From positions 38,791 to 102,790 of the forward strand of contig JAENYN010000008.1 of assembly GCA_016841765.1 (NCBI GenBank): a stretch of DNA of 64,000 bases, written 5' to 3'. Origin of the DNA: Guptibacillus hwajinpoensis (lineage in GTDB: Bacteria > Bacillota > Bacilli > Bacillales > Bacillaceae_O). Made by a program: the position numbers and the translations under genes. The notes under the pieces are model-generated. The model was not told the DNA's origin, did no database searches, and saw nothing but the letters and a program-made list of their open reading frames with translations. Of the stretch, positions 44,197 through 53,816 are shown in pieces (positions within the stretch are counted from its first letter, which is position 1; every line of letters begins with the position of its first letter).

Positions 44197-44331
44197 TTAT
44201 TTTTCAGTCAGTTTTTCACGTAATTTTGTAATTTCTTCTGTTTGATCGATGATATTATTATTAATCTTTCTTAACGCGTCATAGATGGCAAAAATTCCAG
44301 TGTAAATTAAAATCACAAATAATAAGTCCAT
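44197..44331 (-). CDS. Mini-protein: membrane helix plus coiled-coil tail (44 residues)
   Basis: MDLLFVILIYTGIFAIYDAL is a single membrane helix; the tail RKINNNIIDQTEEITKLREK has heptad character. ATG at 44331 follows AAGG by 6 bases. It has the same plan as the mini-proteins at 39655, 41047, 44709 and 53817. Confidence 0.6.
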   Translation of the reverse strand: MDLLFVILIYTGIFAIYDALRKINNNIIDQTEEITKLREKLTEK

Positions 44332-44708
44332 TATTTACCTTCTTTCCTTTTTATTTTTTCGTTAGTAAAAGATGAATTTGGATATTATAGACCTCCTATA
44401 TAGCTGAAATTTTTAACTATATTTTACCATATAGGGGAACTCCGTTCAGCCCGGCAGTTAAAACCTGTATCAAGAAACTCACAAAAACAGCGGTCTTGAC
44501 GTAAGGCGGGGTAAAGCCACTATCCTCTGTAGTAACGATATGTCTAAAGCGTGTTTTAATATTAGCTGGAGGGGCCCTACTCCAAACTGGGGTTGTTGCT
44601 TCCTCCATAGAGCAAACACTATATCTGGTTGGGCCTTGGTTATTCTTACTTCCTATGGTTTTACAGAATGGCCTCATGGTATGATATTCCAGAGGAAGGG
44701 TGAACTAA
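44332..44708. other. Intergenic gap without a supported gene
   Basis: Two long opposed frames overlap here (44417-44677 and 44540-44833) but neither has a ribosome site or a recognisable protein. I see no RNA element. Confidence 0.4.
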
Positions 44709-44882
44709 ATGCTGAACATAGGTGGTATTATATTTCTTTTATTTTCTATCTTAGTGCCTGCAATTTTTATAGGTGGAGTTATGTTTTTTGTACGTTCATC
44801 AAAGATGCGAAAGGAACAATTGACACGAATTGAAGAAAAAGTAGACAGGTTGTCTGGACAATCTTCTGAAAAAGAATTTTAG
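44709..44882 (+). CDS. Mini-protein: membrane helix plus coiled-coil tail (57 residues)
   Basis: MLNIGGIIFLLFSILVPAIF begins the helix, and EQLTRIEEKVDRLSGQSSEK forms the charged tail. ATG follows GGAAGGGTGA. It is a clear paralogue of 41047-41232 on the other strand. The function is unknown. Confidence 0.7.
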   Translation: MLNIGGIIFLLFSILVPAIFIGGVMFFVRSSKMRKEQLTRIEEKVDRLSGQSSEKEF

Positions 44883-45189
44883 AACTTTCTAAGTTCCGTT
44901 AATTTCCCGTCTTAGAGAAAGTTTTCCCGGGTTCCCACCAGGATGAACAAAATGATTTTGCCTCAGCTTTCTCAATAAGAAAACTTCATAATGACGGAGG
45001 GCAATCAGGCATCGTATTCTTAAGGATTAAATATATAAGTATATTAGCATCCAGGCAGGATTTTTTAGGAGATGCTAAACTAAAAAGTAATAATTTGTAA
45101 CTTTTCAACTTTTAATTCGTACATGTAAGTTAACTATAATTTGTCATAGGGATTAACACTTAATCTGAAATATTTAGGAGGTGTTTCAG

Positions 45190-45417
45190 TTGTTTTCAAA
45201 TGCTTGGATTTTATTAGTCTTCATTTTAGTTTTAGTGTCACCTTTTGTCTTATTGTACTTAAAGGATAAGTTTTACTGGGGCTCAAACAAATTTTATGGA
45301 GACGAACTTAACAAAGAAAAAAAAGGAGTATCAAAAAAAGACGAATCGTACGAAAAGAGTTCGCAGCACATGCATACTGGAGAAGGAACGTTTTGGGGAA
45401 GAAACGACAATTCCTAG
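45190..45417 (+). CDS. Small single-span membrane protein
   Basis: A 75-residue protein with one membrane helix (NAWILLVFILVLVSPFVLLY) and a long polar, lysine-rich tail ending HTGEGTFWGRNDNS. Start TTG at 45190 has GGAGGTG at the right distance. The family was not recognised. Confidence 0.65.
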   Translation: MFSNAWILLVFILVLVSPFVLLYLKDKFYWGSNKFYGDELNKEKKGVSKKDESYEKSSQHMHTGEGTFWGRNDNS

Positions 45418-45487
45418 GTGTTACTCTACAATCGGGCGGCGATACTAAAAAACAATGAGGCTTGGATAAAATTATTTTTGGCAAAGA

Positions 45488-45546
45488 AAAAAACCGAACT
45501 ATGTATGCGACGTTCTAAATAGAATTTCGCATTAGTTCGGATTTTT
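45488..45546 (+). terminator. Terminator after the small membrane protein gene
   Basis: Outer stem CCGAACT / AGTTCGG enclosing a branched region, followed by TTTTTT. Confidence 0.65.
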
Positions 45547-45712
45547 TCATTTTATCCTCATCTAACCAGCTATAACAGGAAAAACTTTATTTCTCCCTTT
45601 ATCAAATAAAGCTTTACGAGCAGACCTTAACTCGGTTATATCATCTTTTCGAATCCGATTCCACACTGCCATTGTGGCGACATCCGGATAGGCAATAATA
45701 ATATTACTGCAA

Positions 45713-46528
45713 TCAACCCAGAGCCACATCCAAAATCATCATAATCGTGAACCCGATCATCAAAGCCATGGATGCAAGGTCATTATTGCCGTTTTCCTGT
45801 GAACCTGGAATAACTTCTTCTGCCACTACAAATATCATGGCCCCTGCTGCAAAGCTTAAGGCAAAGGGCAGGAGCGGTTCCATTAACGTTACGGCCAGAA
45901 CACCGAATACGGCAGCGATCGGCTCAACCATGCCTGAAAACTGTCCGTACATAAAACTTTTTCTTCTTGAAAGCCCTTCTCTGCGTAATGGCATTGAAAC
46001 GGCGGTTCCTTCCGGAAAGTTTTGAATCCCGATTCCAATAGCCAGCGAAACCGCAGCAGCTAATGATGCGGATGGAAAACCAGCTGCAACAGCTCCAAAT
46101 GCCACCCCAACGGCAAGGCCTTCCGGAATATTGTGCAGGGTGATGGCAAGGATCAACAGCGTACTGCGCTTCCGTCTGCCCGGATGTATCCCTTCAGCCT
46201 CTTCAATTTTTGCATTTGGATGCAAATGAGGAATAATCTTATCGACTCCCCAAAGAAAGAGGCCGCCAAGCATAAAGCCTACCGCAGCCGGAAGCCATGC
46301 TGGCATGGCACTACCCTCCGCCATCTCAATTGCAGGGGATAAAAGCGACCAAAAACTGGCTGCAATCATAACACCACCGGCAAAACCCAGCATTCCATCC
46401 AAAAACTTTTGGTTCATTGTTTTCGTGGTAAACACCAGAGCAGCGCCAATGGCTGTCATTCCCCAGGTAAATAAAGTCGCTAGCAATGCTTGAGAAACAG
46501 GGCTTAAAGTAGAAAAAAACTCAATCAT
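45713..46528 (-). CDS. ZIP-family metal transporter
   Basis: A 271-residue protein with eight predicted spans. The fourth and fifth helices carry the metal-path motifs LHNIPEGLAVGVAFG and QNFPEGTAVSMPLR. A His-containing loop (IIPHLHPNAKIEEAEGIHPG) lies between spans 3 and 4. ZIP proteins move Zn, Fe or Mn into the cytoplasm. ATG at 46528 follows GGAGG. Confidence 0.92.
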   Translation of the reverse strand: MIEFFSTLSPVSQALLATLFTWGMTAIGAALVFTTKTMNQKFLDGMLGFAGGVMIAASFWSLLSPAIEMAEGSAMPAWLPAAVGFMLGGLFLWGVDKIIPHLHPNAKIEEAEGIHPGRRKRSTLLILAITLHNIPEGLAVGVAFGAVAAGFPSASLAAAVSLAIGIGIQNFPEGTAVSMPLRREGLSRRKSFMYGQFSGMVEPIAAVFGVLAVTLMEPLLPFALSFAAGAMIFVVAEEVIPGSQENGNNDLASMALMIGFTIMMILDVALG

Positions 46529-47202
46529 GTATTCATCCTCCTGTATTATTGAACAAATCATAAAAACCTTACCAAATGAAAAATAAACCTAAAAACACTG
46601 AGCATCTGCAATATAACAAAAATATTCCCTGGATGAATAGTTTTCGCTCTTAATTTATAAAGCGACTTACTCCAAACCTATAAAAGGATTATAACTGATA
46701 TGGGCTCCTTCTTAATATATGTCGCTTGCCTAACTTTGTTGCCTAAGGACAACTAAGACTCTTTACCAATAGCCTTAAGTAACTGTGAATGTTTATAAAT
46801 CCTGAATTAATTATAATTCTGAATAGGGAATGAACAAGATCTTGTGGCAAATACTCGTCGTCAAATTCGGTATTATGAATGTGTGAAAAACAATAGGCCG
46901 GCCGAGCGGATAGACAGGATGATTATATTCTTGGTTTACACCATGATTTAATGCAGATTGAGGAGTCAGCATAAGGAAGAAAAAAGAAAAGCGGTTGAAA
47001 AAAGAGGAGCAGCAAAAGAAGATCTTTTTCTTGAAGTTGTTCATTAAACAGCTTATTTTAACTGTTTAAGAACGGTTGTTTACCTCCTCGTTTTAATGAG
47101 GAAGTTTTTTTGGTTATGTTTATCGTATAACAGATATGATATCCTTTAATTGTATAATTTTCCATCCATCCTGAAGAAGACTGCTCTAAATGAGGTGTAA
47201 AA
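46529..47202. other. Long intergenic gap, possible gene remnant
   Basis: About 670 bases without a supported gene. A plus-strand frame near 46975-47067 encodes a lysine-rich stretch ending KKIFFLKLFIKQLILTV but has no good start. A hairpin TTAAACAG / CTGTTTAA (47045-47070) and a second CCTCG / TGAGG hairpin with a T run (47083-47109) follow and look like terminators. This suggests the 3' end of a lost gene. Confidence 0.4.
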
Positions 47203-47598
47203 GTGCCACTAGTGTTATTTTTTATTTTTTTGAGTATCGGTTTACTATTCCTTTTTATATTAAGAAAGCAAATCTTTAACAGAAAGTTAATCTATGTTGT
47301 CATTACTTTATCTGTTATTTTTGGGGGATATCAGCTTACAACGATGCCATTTATATCCCAAGAAGCAGCAATAACCGAAGCCAAGAAAGCAGTCGCCCCT
47401 TATACAAAAAATCACTTATATCAAGATCAAATTAAGGTTGAACTTGTTAATCCGAAAAATATACTTGACCAACAATATGCTGTCATTATTGATATAACTA
47501 GTAATTCTTATGCAGAAGTATATGTAGATATAAGAAATGGAGATGTCTTAAAGGCAAGAATACATAACTTGGGTAAAGAAGATATTGTAATTAAGTAA
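47203..47598 (+). CDS. Membrane-anchored protein of unknown function
   Basis: A 131-residue protein with two N-terminal hydrophobic helices (LVLFFIFLSIGLLFLFIL, LIYVVITLSVIFGGYQL) and an outer domain with VAPYTKNHLYQDQIKVELVN and SYAEVYVDIRNGDVLKARIH, reminiscent of PepSY-like domains. GTG at 47203 follows GAGGTGT. The family assignment is uncertain. Confidence 0.7.
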   Translation: MPLVLFFIFLSIGLLFLFILRKQIFNRKLIYVVITLSVIFGGYQLTTMPFISQEAAITEAKKAVAPYTKNHLYQDQIKVELVNPKNILDQQYAVIIDITSNSYAEVYVDIRNGDVLKARIHNLGKEDIVIK

Positions 47599-47764
47599 GT
47601 GATTTTATTACAAAGGGATTTTCCTATAAACGGTTTACCTCCTCAATTTGGGAAGGTTTTTCATTACCTTTTTCATCCAAATTATGATATCTATGCTATT
47701 CTTAGAGTATAAAAATTCCAAATATGTTATGACTTAGATTAAAAATTAGCAAGGGGGCCCACAA

Positions 47765-48004
47765 GTGAAAAAAGGGTGGATATCCATTGTAAGCGGTTTA
47801 ACTGTCGGATTGGTTATTTCTTATTTTACACTTGAATATAGTGGCTGGAATATCGTTCATCATAATCAGAATGGTGAAGTTGAACAAAACATTAACGAAC
47901 TAGATTTTAATTTTATAACAAATTCTTTTTTAATTGTAATTGTTTCAATCATAATAGTGTATTTACTTATCTCACTTATCGATAAGAAGAAACAGCGTTA
48001 TTAG
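47765..48004 (+). CDS. Small two-span membrane protein
   Basis: A 79-residue protein, MKKGWISIVSGLTVGLVISY and a second helix FLIVIVSIIIVYLLISLI with a polar loop between. GTG at 47765 follows AAGGGGG. The family was not recognised. Confidence 0.65.
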   Translation: MKKGWISIVSGLTVGLVISYFTLEYSGWNIVHHNQNGEVEQNINELDFNFITNSFLIVIVSIIIVYLLISLIDKKKQRY

Positions 48005-48061
48005 TACAGACAGTAAACTTCAGAAACAATCTAAAAACAGAAAATTGAGGGGTGAGCCATA

Positions 48062-48855
48062 GTGGGACACCTATTAAGAAATCGTAACTTCAATACATAT
48101 TTAAGTGGCGGGTTCTTTTCAGCACTCGGATGCCATATTTACTCTTACTCTATCTTGGTACGTAGTTGATATCCATCAATCAGGTTACGTGATAGGAACG
48201 ATATTACTCTTGATGGGGGTCACGCGTTTTATCCTGGGCTTACTTGGTGGAGTCTTTGTTGATATATTTGGTTCAAAGAAAATTATGATTGCTTCGGATT
48301 TATTAAGAAGTTTGGTTATAGCCATTATATTTTTCTTTTTTGTGTTTTTTACAGTTCCTATAGGTCTCCTGTACTTCCTTGCAATAGTGTTTGGTGCTGT
48401 GGAGCGTTTTTATTGGCCCGCAGCTGAAGCGATTAAGCCTAAATTACTTGAAAAAAATACTTTTCTCAAGCCAATAGCAGTTACTTCACTATGGTAAGAA
48501 TTATCAATACAATCGGACCTGCTTTAGAGGGGCTGTTATTAGGTGCATTCTCTTACAGTTTTTCCATTTTAATGGTTCTATTTTCATTTTTATATCCGCT
48601 CTTTTTATTTATCTCATCAAATTTGAAACCAATGAAGAAATTAAATTACAGGCTGAAAATGAGGAAAAAGCATTTAAAATATTTATTAAAAATATCCTTG
48701 AAGGCATTTTATTTTTGAAGAAAGAAAAAATCCTAATTGTCTTGATATCATCCATGTTCTTTGCCAATATTGGTGCGAATGGGGTTATGGCTGTTTTGCC
48801 TTTCTTAAACGAACAAAATTATGACAGTACACTAAAACATTTTAACCTCCCATGA
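48062..48855 (+). pseudogene. MFS transporter gene broken by frameshifts and truncated
   Basis: GTG at 48062 with a GAGGGGTGA site starts GHLLRNRNFNTYLSGGFFSA, the N-terminus of an MFS efflux protein. The frame shifts near 48130 (to AIFTLTLSWYVVDI), again near 48490 (to VRIINTIGPALEGLLLGAFS) and again near 48630 (to EEKAFKIFIKNILEGILFLK). It ends near residue 250 after FFANIGANGVMAVLPF, about 150 residues short of a full transporter. The intact gene at 51841-53076 is a distant relative. Three shifts and the truncation make it non-functional. Confidence 0.88.
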
Positions 48856-48868
48856 AATCATGGGAGGT
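48845..48868 (-). terminator. Hairpin overlapping the stop codon of the 48858 gene
   Basis: A perfect 11-bp stem ACCTCCCATGA / TCATGGGAGGT with a 2-base loop. The minus-strand gene encodes its last codons (YLP, stop) within this hairpin. Confidence 0.65.
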
Positions 48869-49088
48869 ATCTGCCAATTTTCCGGTCTTTTTTCACTTGT
48901 TCAACTTGTTCTTCAGACAGTTTCTCCTTGCCTGTTAGGTGATTGACTATCCTTCTGCCAGAAACAGTGCTTGTGTTTTTGATTTTTTCTTCTGATAAAT
49001 CTGGGTCGAAATTCGAACCGGACGTTAAATCCTTTAAAAAACTTTCTGCTTGTTTGGATTTACTTGATTTCTCTTGTCCTTCTTTCAA
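48858..49088 (-). CDS. Small hydrophilic protein of unknown function
   Basis: A 76-residue, highly charged protein without membrane segment, starting MKEGQEKSSKSKQAESFLKD and ending RKIGRYLP. Start TTG at 49088 follows AGGAGGTG. Its stop codon lies inside a hairpin. The family was not recognised. Confidence 0.65.
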   Translation of the reverse strand: MKEGQEKSSKSKQAESFLKDLTSGSNFDPDLSEEKIKNTSTVSGRRIVNHLTGKEKLSEEQVEQVKKDRKIGRYLP

Positions 49089-49303
49089 CCTTCCCGCACC
49101 TCCTGTTTTTGACTCTCTTTAATTATATCAAAAAACAAATGCAAACAAGCAATTTTTGGATATTACATTCATCCAGGAAGGACACAACTTTATCTATATT
49201 GATCATTCCAATCATGGACGCTGTTGATCATGTTCTGGTGACTACCGAAATTTGAAACGGCTCACCATGGTTCCACTAATCTTCTAAAAAAGGGGTGTTT
49301 ATC

Positions 49304-49924
49304 ATGAGGGGGAAAAAGGTTTTAATTATTTCAATCTTATTATTAACAGCAACCATAATATCACTTGCAATGAGTCAGAAAGAATCTAAATACAATTATT
49401 ATGGCCAGTTTCTTAACTCTATATCTGAAAAACAAAATGGGGAAGTTGAGAACGACTTCTTAAGTCAAAATAAAATTGACAAACTATCTTACTTTTATGA
49501 GCATATGGCAAAGAATCGATTAGATGCCGGACAATCTCCTACCGCAAAAGCGATTGAAGTATTAATACAAAATAGAGCACTGGAAAAAGAAGCGATAAAA
49601 AGAGGGATGAGTGTTTCTGAAGATGAGATACAAACGCTAATTGATTTTTCTATAGAGCAATCAAAAGCGCATGAAGATAAAGAGTTTAATGAGTTTTTAA
49701 ATGGCCTTGGTATAACTGTGGAAGAGTACTATGGCAAGTACGTTTATGATCGTTTTAAAGCAAAATTATTAGAAAACAAGCTATTCGATGAAGTTACGAA
49801 AAATGAGAATACACCTCAAGACAAAGTAACGGTTTGGAAAAAGGAAAGCACGAGTATCATAGAAAAATTCAAAGCTGAGAATAAAGAAAAAATTGAAAAA
49901 GCAAAGAAAAAAAACAAGTTATAA
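49304..49924 (+). CDS. Membrane-anchored SurA-N-like protein
   Basis: A 206-residue protein with one N-terminal helix (VLIISILLLTATIISLAM) and an outer helical domain resembling the SurA N-terminal chaperone region: AIEVLIQNRALEKEAIKRGM, VSEDEIQTLIDFSIEQ and GLGITVEEYYGKYVYDRFKA. It lacks the parvulin isomerase domain and a lipobox Cys. ATG at 49304 follows AAGGGGTG. It may help fold secreted proteins; this is inferred. Confidence 0.7.
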   Translation: MRGKKVLIISILLLTATIISLAMSQKESKYNYYGQFLNSISEKQNGEVENDFLSQNKIDKLSYFYEHMAKNRLDAGQSPTAKAIEVLIQNRALEKEAIKRGMSVSEDEIQTLIDFSIEQSKAHEDKEFNEFLNGLGITVEEYYGKYVYDRFKAKLLENKLFDEVTKNENTPQDKVTVWKKESTSIIEKFKAENKEKIEKAKKKNKL

Positions 49925-49930
49925 TTTAAT

Positions 49931-49967
49931 TAACCCCCAATACTTTAGCATAAATATTGGGGGGTTT
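49931..49967 (+). terminator. Terminator after the SurA-N-like gene
   Basis: Stem AACCCCCAATA / TATTGGGGGGTT followed by TAC; the T run is short. Confidence 0.7.
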
Positions 49968-50083
49968 ACAGATTGTTTTGTTATACAATATCCCTGATTA
50001 ACATAATTCAATATACAGAACACCCTCAACCAAATAAATCTAAGTAACGATTCAACAGGGCTTCTGGATGAATAACTATATTC

Positions 50084-51211
50084 TTATCCCAACAAACCAT
50101 TCAAATAATCAACTGCCCCTTTGAGATTCCTTTTATTCAGCGAATAGAATTTCGTGTTCCCCTCATGTCGGATTGAAATTAATTCCGTCTTTTGCAAGTG
50201 ACTTAAGTGGCGCGATACGGTGCTCTGGTTAAGATTGAGGCTTTTTACGATTTGCTGGGCGAACAGTTCGCCTTTTTGGGAAAGCAAAGCGAGAATTTGC
50301 AGCCTGGTTTTATCGCCAAGCCCCTCAAATAATGAATAAACATCCGTTATCCCCTCATTTTTCTCCTCTGTTTCAACTGGCACCCTATTTTCCTGTAGAT
50401 CATACATGACATACAGGGTTTGGTTTAGTGTGTAAAAAGACAGGAACCGTCCTAAATTTAGTGTCGGAATGAAAATGATCTCTTCTGCCCGATTGATTGT
50501 TGGGATATCATTTGTATCAGGGTACAGGTGGGTTATTGCATGGATAGCCTCATCGTTTTTTTTATAAGTGTTGGTTATCGGTTTGGCTCCCAAAGCCATT
50601 AAGTGTTCTTTATTGGCTTCCCAGAGCTCGTTAAATCCATACCTCCAAATTCCTTCAAAAAGATGGATTATTGTTTCTTTCACCTTTTTTGGCTCTTCAA
50701 AAAAGCGGACTTGTTTGGGAACATTCTCTGCAGACCAGCTCCTGATAACCGCTTCAAGTGCAATATGCCGGTTTTCTTCATTTACATCCGTTTCTTCAGT
50801 CATCAGCCCTTCCCCCAGCACTTCTTCAACTTCAGGAATAGGAAATAGATTTTCATAATAGTAGGTTACGTTTTCGCTGATTCCGTAACTGATCAGTTCT
50901 GTTATGTCTTTAGTTGAAAGGTTTTTCCACCAATTGATGAAGCTATCCCAATCCTGGTGTGGATCTTTGACCTTCATGATATAAAACTCCCTAAGTATCG
51001 CCCCGTGTGCAAAAACGGGCCTGATCTGCTGCAAATCTCGTTTTACACTTTCGGGAAGCTTACGGGAAAAACGCTCGGTCCATTCGGATGTCCTGGATAA
51101 ATCATTGAGGCAATAATCAATCAGCAATATATTTGTCGTGAAATTCACACCAAGTGATGGGGTGATGCGCATGGATGTCTCAGGGTACGTTTCAGTAATG
51201 TATCGATTCAT
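50084..51211 (-). CDS. ArsR-type regulator with long N-terminal domain
   Basis: A 375-residue protein. The last 85 residues form an ArsR/SmtB winged helix (LFEGLGDKTRLQILALLSQK, then QIVKSLNLNQSTVSRHLSHL). The roughly 290-residue N-terminal domain resembles the DUF5937-type sensor found in such regulators; it has no metal-site Cys motif. It is divergent from a GNAT/MFS gene pair, which it probably controls. ATG follows GGAGG. Confidence 0.85.
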   Translation of the reverse strand: MNRYITETYPETSMRITPSLGVNFTTNILLIDYCLNDLSRTSEWTERFSRKLPESVKRDLQQIRPVFAHGAILREFYIMKVKDPHQDWDSFINWWKNLSTKDITELISYGISENVTYYYENLFPIPEVEEVLGEGLMTEETDVNEENRHIALEAVIRSWSAENVPKQVRFFEEPKKVKETIIHLFEGIWRYGFNELWEANKEHLMALGAKPITNTYKKNDEAIHAITHLYPDTNDIPTINRAEEIIFIPTLNLGRFLSFYTLNQTLYVMYDLQENRVPVETEEKNEGITDVYSLFEGLGDKTRLQILALLSQKGELFAQQIVKSLNLNQSTVSRHLSHLQKTELISIRHEGNTKFYSLNKRNLKGAVDYLNGLLG

Positions 51212-51230
51212 ACAGAACCTCCAAAAAAAT

Positions 51231-51263
51231 TTTAATATTCTATATTTACATATTCAATATTTG
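51231..51263. promoter_or_regulatory. Possible ArsR-type operator in the divergent promoter region
   Basis: An AT-rich, partly symmetric stretch with AATATTC...CATATTCAATATT lies between the regulator start and the GNAT gene. ATATTC occurs twice in direct repeat. The assignment is tentative. Confidence 0.35.
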
Positions 51264-51324
51264 ATTATAAGATGATTATACAAGAGTTGGAAAAACCTAT
51301 CAACAATTGGGGAGTGATTTTTTT

Positions 51325-51828
51325 ATGATTGAAATTAAAAGGGCGTTAAAGGAGCACGTACAAGGAATTGCTGATGTTTGCGGTGCGGGTTATCGAAATA
51401 CATATGCGCAAACACATGACCAGGAATATATTGAGCGGATCATACAGGAGTTTTACAATCTTGAACGGCTGGAGTCGGAATTGGAACCTTCAAACTCCTG
51501 GAGTGGCTGGCATGTTGCTGTTGACGGGGAAAGGGTTGTCGGCGCTACCTGCGGAGGATTCATATCGGAAGAGGAAGCAGAATTGTTTGCATTATACCTT
51601 GCTCCCGGCCGCAAAAGAGAAGGCATCGGTACAATGCTTTTGGACGCCCTCACGGAAGAACAAAAAAAGGTGGGTGCACGCATCCAGTGGGTGTCGGCAG
51701 CAGAAAACAATGAAATGGGGATTCCCTTTTATCTGGCAAAAGGATTCAAGGAACAGGGCCGGATCCAGTCTTATGCAAATAAAGATAATGAGGAATATAG
51801 AAGCATTCGGTATCGCAGAAATGTATAG
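51325..51828 (+). CDS. GNAT-family N-acetyltransferase
   Basis: A 167-residue protein with the acetyl-CoA motif YLAPGRKREGIGTMLLDAL (R-x-x-G-x-G) and the C-terminal element GIPFYLAKGFKEQGR. ATG at 51325 follows GGGGAG. The MFS gene begins 12 bases after its stop, so the two form an operon divergent from the ArsR-type regulator. This grouping suggests modification and export of a toxic compound. Confidence 0.88.
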   Translation: MIEIKRALKEHVQGIADVCGAGYRNTYAQTHDQEYIERIIQEFYNLERLESELEPSNSWSGWHVAVDGERVVGATCGGFISEEEAELFALYLAPGRKREGIGTMLLDALTEEQKKVGARIQWVSAAENNEMGIPFYLAKGFKEQGRIQSYANKDNEEYRSIRYRRNV

Positions 51829-51840
51829 GGAGGGTTTTCG

Positions 51841-53076
51841 GTGTATAAAAACATATTGGTAAACAAGAATTTTTTATATTATCTCGCCGGCGGCAGTGTT
51901 TCGAGGCTCGGAGATATCTTATCGGGCCTTGCTTTCTTATTCATCGCCTATGATTTAACGGGATCGAAAACCCACACGACAGGTGTAGTTATCGCTGAAA
52001 CGCTGCCTTATTTATTGTTTGGGCTGCTTGGCGGTGTCGTAGCGGACTGGGTCGATAAAAAGAAATTAATGATCATCATTGACATCCTCAGGGTGCCTCT
52101 TGTGTTATCCACTGTCGTTTTGTTTTATGTTGATGTCCTGAATTATTTTTATTTACTTTTCATCAGTTTTTCCGTACAGTCCCTCGGGTGTTTCTTTAAT
52201 CCGAGCTACCGATCTGCCTTGCCCTTGATTGTTCCAAAGGATCAGAGAAATGCGGCCAACAGTATCTATGATTCCTTTACAAGGGGAATCACGGTGCTCA
52301 GTCCGTTGGTGACTTTACTCCTGCTGGACACAGTCGGCCAAATACACTTTTTCACGTTGGATGCGGTCACATATGCTGTCAGTGCCTTTGCCCTCTCAAG
52401 AGTAAAGTTTCAAAGTAAGCCGGTGGAAACCGGCCAAAAGAGAAGCTTGCGTAATGCCTTTGCAGCTTTCGCTCAATTTGGCTCCTGGGTTAAAGGCAAT
52501 CATACTGTCCGTTCCTTGTTCTGGTTGACGTTTGTCATGGTGTTTTTGAACACATGGATCTGGGAGGTAGGCCTTTTATTATCGCTATTGGATATGACGG
52601 ATAACGGAAAGTCCATATACACAATTTTACAGGGCGCATATGGTGCTGTAGTCATTATGACGAATCTGCTCATTCCTTTCATTTGGAAAAAGCTGAACTT
52701 AACGACTTATCTGATCGGTTCGTTTATTTGGGGGGCAGGAATCACTTTTTTGGGGCTTTCGATGAATGTGCCCATGTTTTTTATAGGTGCAGCAATCATT
52801 GGGATAGGGATTCCAATCACCGGATTGACAAGAGTTTACATCATCCAAAATTTCATACCGGAAGAGATGCATGGAAAAGGGTTTAGCTTCAATGCAGTGC
52901 TGCTGTATCTTGCTGACACCCTCTCCCTGGTTTTCTTTGGAATCCTGTCTACTGCGGTATCCCTTCACTTCTTGTTTTTGATGAACGGTTTAACGGTTAT
53001 CCTCTTGATGGGATTTGTTTTTATAAAGCAAGCAATCGACCCAAAAATAAGAAAGAATGGTTATCTGCCAGGTTAG
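51841..53076 (+). CDS. MFS transporter, drug-efflux type
   Basis: A 411-residue protein with 12 predicted spans, starting MYKNILVNKNFLYYLAGGSV. It carries the loop GVVADWVDKKKLMIIIDILR, the MFS motif between spans 2 and 3. GTG at 51841 follows GGGAGGG. It is co-transcribed with the GNAT gene. The substrate is unknown. Confidence 0.9.
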   Translation: MYKNILVNKNFLYYLAGGSVSRLGDILSGLAFLFIAYDLTGSKTHTTGVVIAETLPYLLFGLLGGVVADWVDKKKLMIIIDILRVPLVLSTVVLFYVDVLNYFYLLFISFSVQSLGCFFNPSYRSALPLIVPKDQRNAANSIYDSFTRGITVLSPLVTLLLLDTVGQIHFFTLDAVTYAVSAFALSRVKFQSKPVETGQKRSLRNAFAAFAQFGSWVKGNHTVRSLFWLTFVMVFLNTWIWEVGLLLSLLDMTDNGKSIYTILQGAYGAVVIMTNLLIPFIWKKLNLTTYLIGSFIWGAGITFLGLSMNVPMFFIGAAIIGIGIPITGLTRVYIIQNFIPEEMHGKGFSFNAVLLYLADTLSLVFFGILSTAVSLHFLFLMNGLTVILLMGFVFIKQAIDPKIRKNGYLPG

Positions 53077-53216
53077 ACAAAGGCCGTTTGCAGTTTTTGA
53101 ATGTAAGGTATAATAATGCAGCATATATTACTAAGAAAACATATAAAATAAAACCCTAAATGATAAAACATCCCATTATGGTAAAATGTAACCACATAAC
53201 ACGAGAGGAGATTCCT

Positions 53217-53603
53217 ATGAAAGAATGGTTTGGTTCTGCAGCAATTTGCTTCAATGAAGAGAATGAAGTTCTGATGGTTAGGAGTCATGATTACAAAGGA
53301 TGGGGCGTCCCTTCAGGTGGAATTGAAAAAGGCGAGACACCTGAAGAATGTTGTATAAGAGAAGTCAAAGAAGAAACTGGTTATGACATCAGAATTACCG
53401 AAAAACTGTTTGTCAAAGAGACTGTCATAAAGGGAATAAATGTGAGGACCCATTACTTCAAGGTAGAGACGATAGGAGAAAGTGAAGGGATAAATGATCT
53501 TGACAAATCAATCATAGAGGCAGCTTGGAAGTCATTATCAGATTTAAAAAACCTTATACATATGTACCCCGAAGATTTGGAGACAATTCAAAAATGCAGT
53601 TGA
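53217..53603 (+). CDS. Nudix hydrolase
   Basis: A 128-residue protein with a complete Nudix box from GGIEKGETPEECCIREVKEE to TG (G-x5-E-x7-REVxEExG). It hydrolyses a nucleoside diphosphate linked to another group. ATG at 53217 follows GAGGAG; the longer upstream frame is unsupported. It stands alone. Confidence 0.9.
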   Translation: MKEWFGSAAICFNEENEVLMVRSHDYKGWGVPSGGIEKGETPEECCIREVKEETGYDIRITEKLFVKETVIKGINVRTHYFKVETIGESEGINDLDKSIIEAAWKSLSDLKNLIHMYPEDLETIQKCS

Positions 53604-53648
53604 TTTGCTAATTCAACAAAGGGCGATAGCCTGGGATAGGTTGATGAA

Positions 53649-53672
53649 AAGAGACATCAGTGTCTTTTTTTG
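53649..53672 (+). terminator. Terminator of the Nudix gene
   Basis: Stem AGAGACA / TGTCTTT with a 4-base loop, followed by six T. Confidence 0.7.
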
Positions 53673-53816
53673 TTGATGTATCAACTTTTTAACGAAATTA
53701 TCATAAGTATTAACAATACTTGTAGTACACCTGTTTGTTCCTGCTGCAATTCTTAGCAATGAGGTAACAGCTAAAACAGTTAATATGTATTTTTAGATAG
53801 AGAAAACGCCCTGAAA

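Noticed and set aside
44417..44677. 86-residue minus-strand protein
   Set aside because: No ribosome site and no recognisable motif; overlaps an equally unsupported plus-strand frame.
46811..47044. 77-residue minus-strand protein in the 46.5-47.2 kb gap
   Set aside because: Phe-rich low-complexity start, no ribosome site and no family.
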